A stretch of 20,955 nt of DNA, from the NCBI GenBank assembly GCA_964654185.1, contig CAZZIE010000072.1:1-20955 (forward strand), given 5' to 3'. The translations under genes were made by a program, and so were the position numbers. This stretch comes from CAYFQV01 sp964654185. GTDB lineage: Bacteria > Spirochaetota > Spirochaetia > DSM-27196 > PWMO01. The notes under the pieces are model-generated. The model saw only the letters and a list, made by a program, of their open reading frames with translations. It was not told where the DNA came from and did no database searches. Shown here piece after piece: positions 19,755 through 20,955 of the stretch (positions are counted from its first letter, which is position 1; the number at the start of each line of letters is the position of its first letter).

Positions 19755-20955
19755 ATGGATCGCAACGAGTTCGTACAATGGGCCCATGAAGTCGTCGACT
19801 GGATGGGGTGGTACTACGACCACATTGAGGACTTTCCCGTCCGCTCGCAGGTTGCGCCGGGCGACATCATGAAGCGATTGCCCGTAGGCGCGCCGGAAGA
19901 GGGCGAGGGTTTCGATGAGATCCTGGCGGACTTCAAGGAGATCATTCTTCCGGGAATGACGCACTGGCAGCATCCGAAGTTCTTCGCCTACTTCCCGGCG
20001 AACTCCAGCTACCCCTCGGTGCTCGCGGAAATGCTCACCGCCGCCCTGGCGGCGCAGGGCATGATCTGGCAGACCTCACCCTCCGCCACGGAGCTGGAGG
20101 AGCGTGTCATGGAGTGGCTCCGCGACCTGATCGGCCTGCCGAAACAGTTTGAGGGGGTCATTCAGGATACCGCGTCGACATCGACCCTGGTGGCTCTTCT
20201 GACGGCCCGGGAGGTGAAGACCGGCTTCCGGAGCAACGAAGAGGGCCTCGCCGGCCTGCCGGCCATGACGGTGTACGCCTCCGAGCAGACCCACTCGTCC
20301 ATTGAGAAGGATGTGAAGATTGCGGGATTCGGCCGGGCCAACTACCGCCCCCTGCCGGTGGATGAGAACTACGCCATGAAGCCGGAGGAGCTCGAGGCGG
20401 CGATCGTCCGGGACCGGGAAGCGGGCCTGACGCCGTGCTGTGTCGTGGCAACCATCGGCACGACGGGATCGACGGCCATCGATCCCTTGAAGGAGATCGT
20501 CGAGATTGCGAAGCGTCACGGCCTCTGGATTCACGTGGATGCGGCGCTGGCCGGATCCGCCCTGGTGCTACCGGAGCATCGCTCAATGATCGAGGGTATT
20601 GAAGGCGTCGACAGCTTCGTCTTCAACCCGCACAAGTGGCTCTTCACCAACTTCGACTGCTCCGCCTACTTCGTCCGGGACAAGGAGGCGCTCCTGCGGA
20701 CCTTCGAGATCCACCCGGAGTACCTGAAGACCGCTGAGGGCGCAAGCGTCAACAACTATCGGGACTGGGGCATACAGCTCGGCCGACGCTTCCGATCGCT
20801 GAAGCTCTGGTTCGTTCTCCGCTCCTTCGGCGCCGAGCGCATCCGCGCCATCATCGGGGAGCACATTCGTCTTGCGAAGGATCTGGCGTCCAGGATAGAT
20901 GCCGAGCCGGACTTCGAACGCCTGGCCCCGACGCCCCTCAACACCGTGTGCTTTC
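19755..20955 (+). CDS. group II PLP-dependent decarboxylase (aromatic-L-amino-acid decarboxylase-like), 3' end outside window
   Basis: The first 400 residues are present with no stop before the window ends; the family is usually about 470-490 long. It decarboxylates an amino acid, most likely aromatic, to the amine using PLP. Features match animal DOPA decarboxylase closely: HPKFFAYFPANSSYP (73-87), His180 in EQTHSSIEKD, which stacks on PLP, Asp262 in HVDAALAGSA, the Schiff-base Lys294 in NPHKWLF, and LGRRFRSLKLWFVLR near 345. Tyr323 in HPEYLK corresponds to DOPA decarboxylase Tyr332, which is Phe in aldehyde synthases, so true decarboxylation is expected. The ATG at 19755 has an excellent GGAAGGAG. 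It is divergent from glgX and functionally unrelated to trehalose as far as I can tell. Exact substrate (Trp, Tyr, DOPA, Phe) unknown. Confidence 0.93.
   Translation, partial: MDRNEFVQWAHEVVDWMGWYYDHIEDFPVRSQVAPGDIMKRLPVGAPEEGEGFDEILADFKEIILPGMTHWQHPKFFAYFPANSSYPSVLAEMLTAALAAQGMIWQTSPSATELEERVMEWLRDLIGLPKQFEGVIQDTASTSTLVALLTAREVKTGFRSNEEGLAGLPAMTVYASEQTHSSIEKDVKIAGFGRANYRPLPVDENYAMKPEELEAAIVRDREAGLTPCCVVATIGTTGSTAIDPLKEIVEIAKRHGLWIHVDAALAGSALVLPEHRSMIEGIEGVDSFVFNPHKWLFTNFDCSAYFVRDKEALLRTFEIHPEYLKTAEGASVNNYRDWGIQLGRRFRSLKLWFVLRSFGAERIRAIIGEHIRLAKDLASRIDAEPDFERLAPTPLNTVCF

Noticed and set aside
1..20955. Defence island, prophage or insertion sequence
   Set aside because: No nuclease, integrase, transposase, restriction or toxin-antitoxin motif was seen in any credible gene; every large gene has an ordinary assignment.

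Overview
The window is high-GC bacterial chromosome and most likely comes from a free-living spirochaete. The best taxonomic clue is the histidine kinase at 6061-8325. Its N-terminal receiver, three PAS domains and HisKA_2 core, and the wording of the receiver, match the large REC-PAS-HisKA_2 families I associate with Spirochaeta-like genomes. This placement is from memory of family sequences, not from a search. No rRNA, tRNA, CRISPR array, transposase, phage or defence-type gene is visible.

Layout, left to right. 267-572 (+) is a small winged-helix regulator. Convergent to it is a secreted, lipobox-bearing subtilase (725-2749, -). Next comes a two-gene sodium:solute symporter operon (4818 down to 2960, -) with a small membrane partner protein, an ATGA overlap and a good promoter. 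Then an ArsR/SmtB-type repressor and an OsmC-family thiol protein form an operon (5904 down to 5092, -). They are followed by the hybrid histidine kinase (6061-8325, -) and a YbiT-like ABC-F ATPase (8381-10027, -). A 446-bp divergent intergenic region leads into a CrtI/CrtISO-like FAD oxidoreductase (10474-12042, +).

The right third is a trehalose-from-glycogen operon read leftward: glgX/treX (19601 down to 17499), treY (17444 down to 14433) and treZ (14249 down to 12147). GlgX debranches alpha-glucan, TreY turns the reducing end of the maltodextrin into a trehalosyl unit, and TreZ releases trehalose. This suits osmotic or desiccation protection or glycogen turnover. Divergent from glgX is a group II PLP decarboxylase (19755 onward, +) that runs off the window end.

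The most notable unexplained structure is a family of 163-bp intergenic elements with inverted-repeat ends. Two full copies (4931-5093 and 10279-10441) have exactly the same length and align without gaps. A third shows only its right end (117-140), because its predicted left end lies before base 1. A second theme is Gly/Ala/Pro/Glu-rich low-complexity insertions with short in-frame tandem repeats, found in TreY, TreZ, the histidine kinase ATPase domain and the symporter partner protein. A third is a 13-bp tandem array joining the glgX stop codon to the treY ribosome-binding site. I see no clear new multi-gene system; the repeat family is the best candidate for something undescribed.
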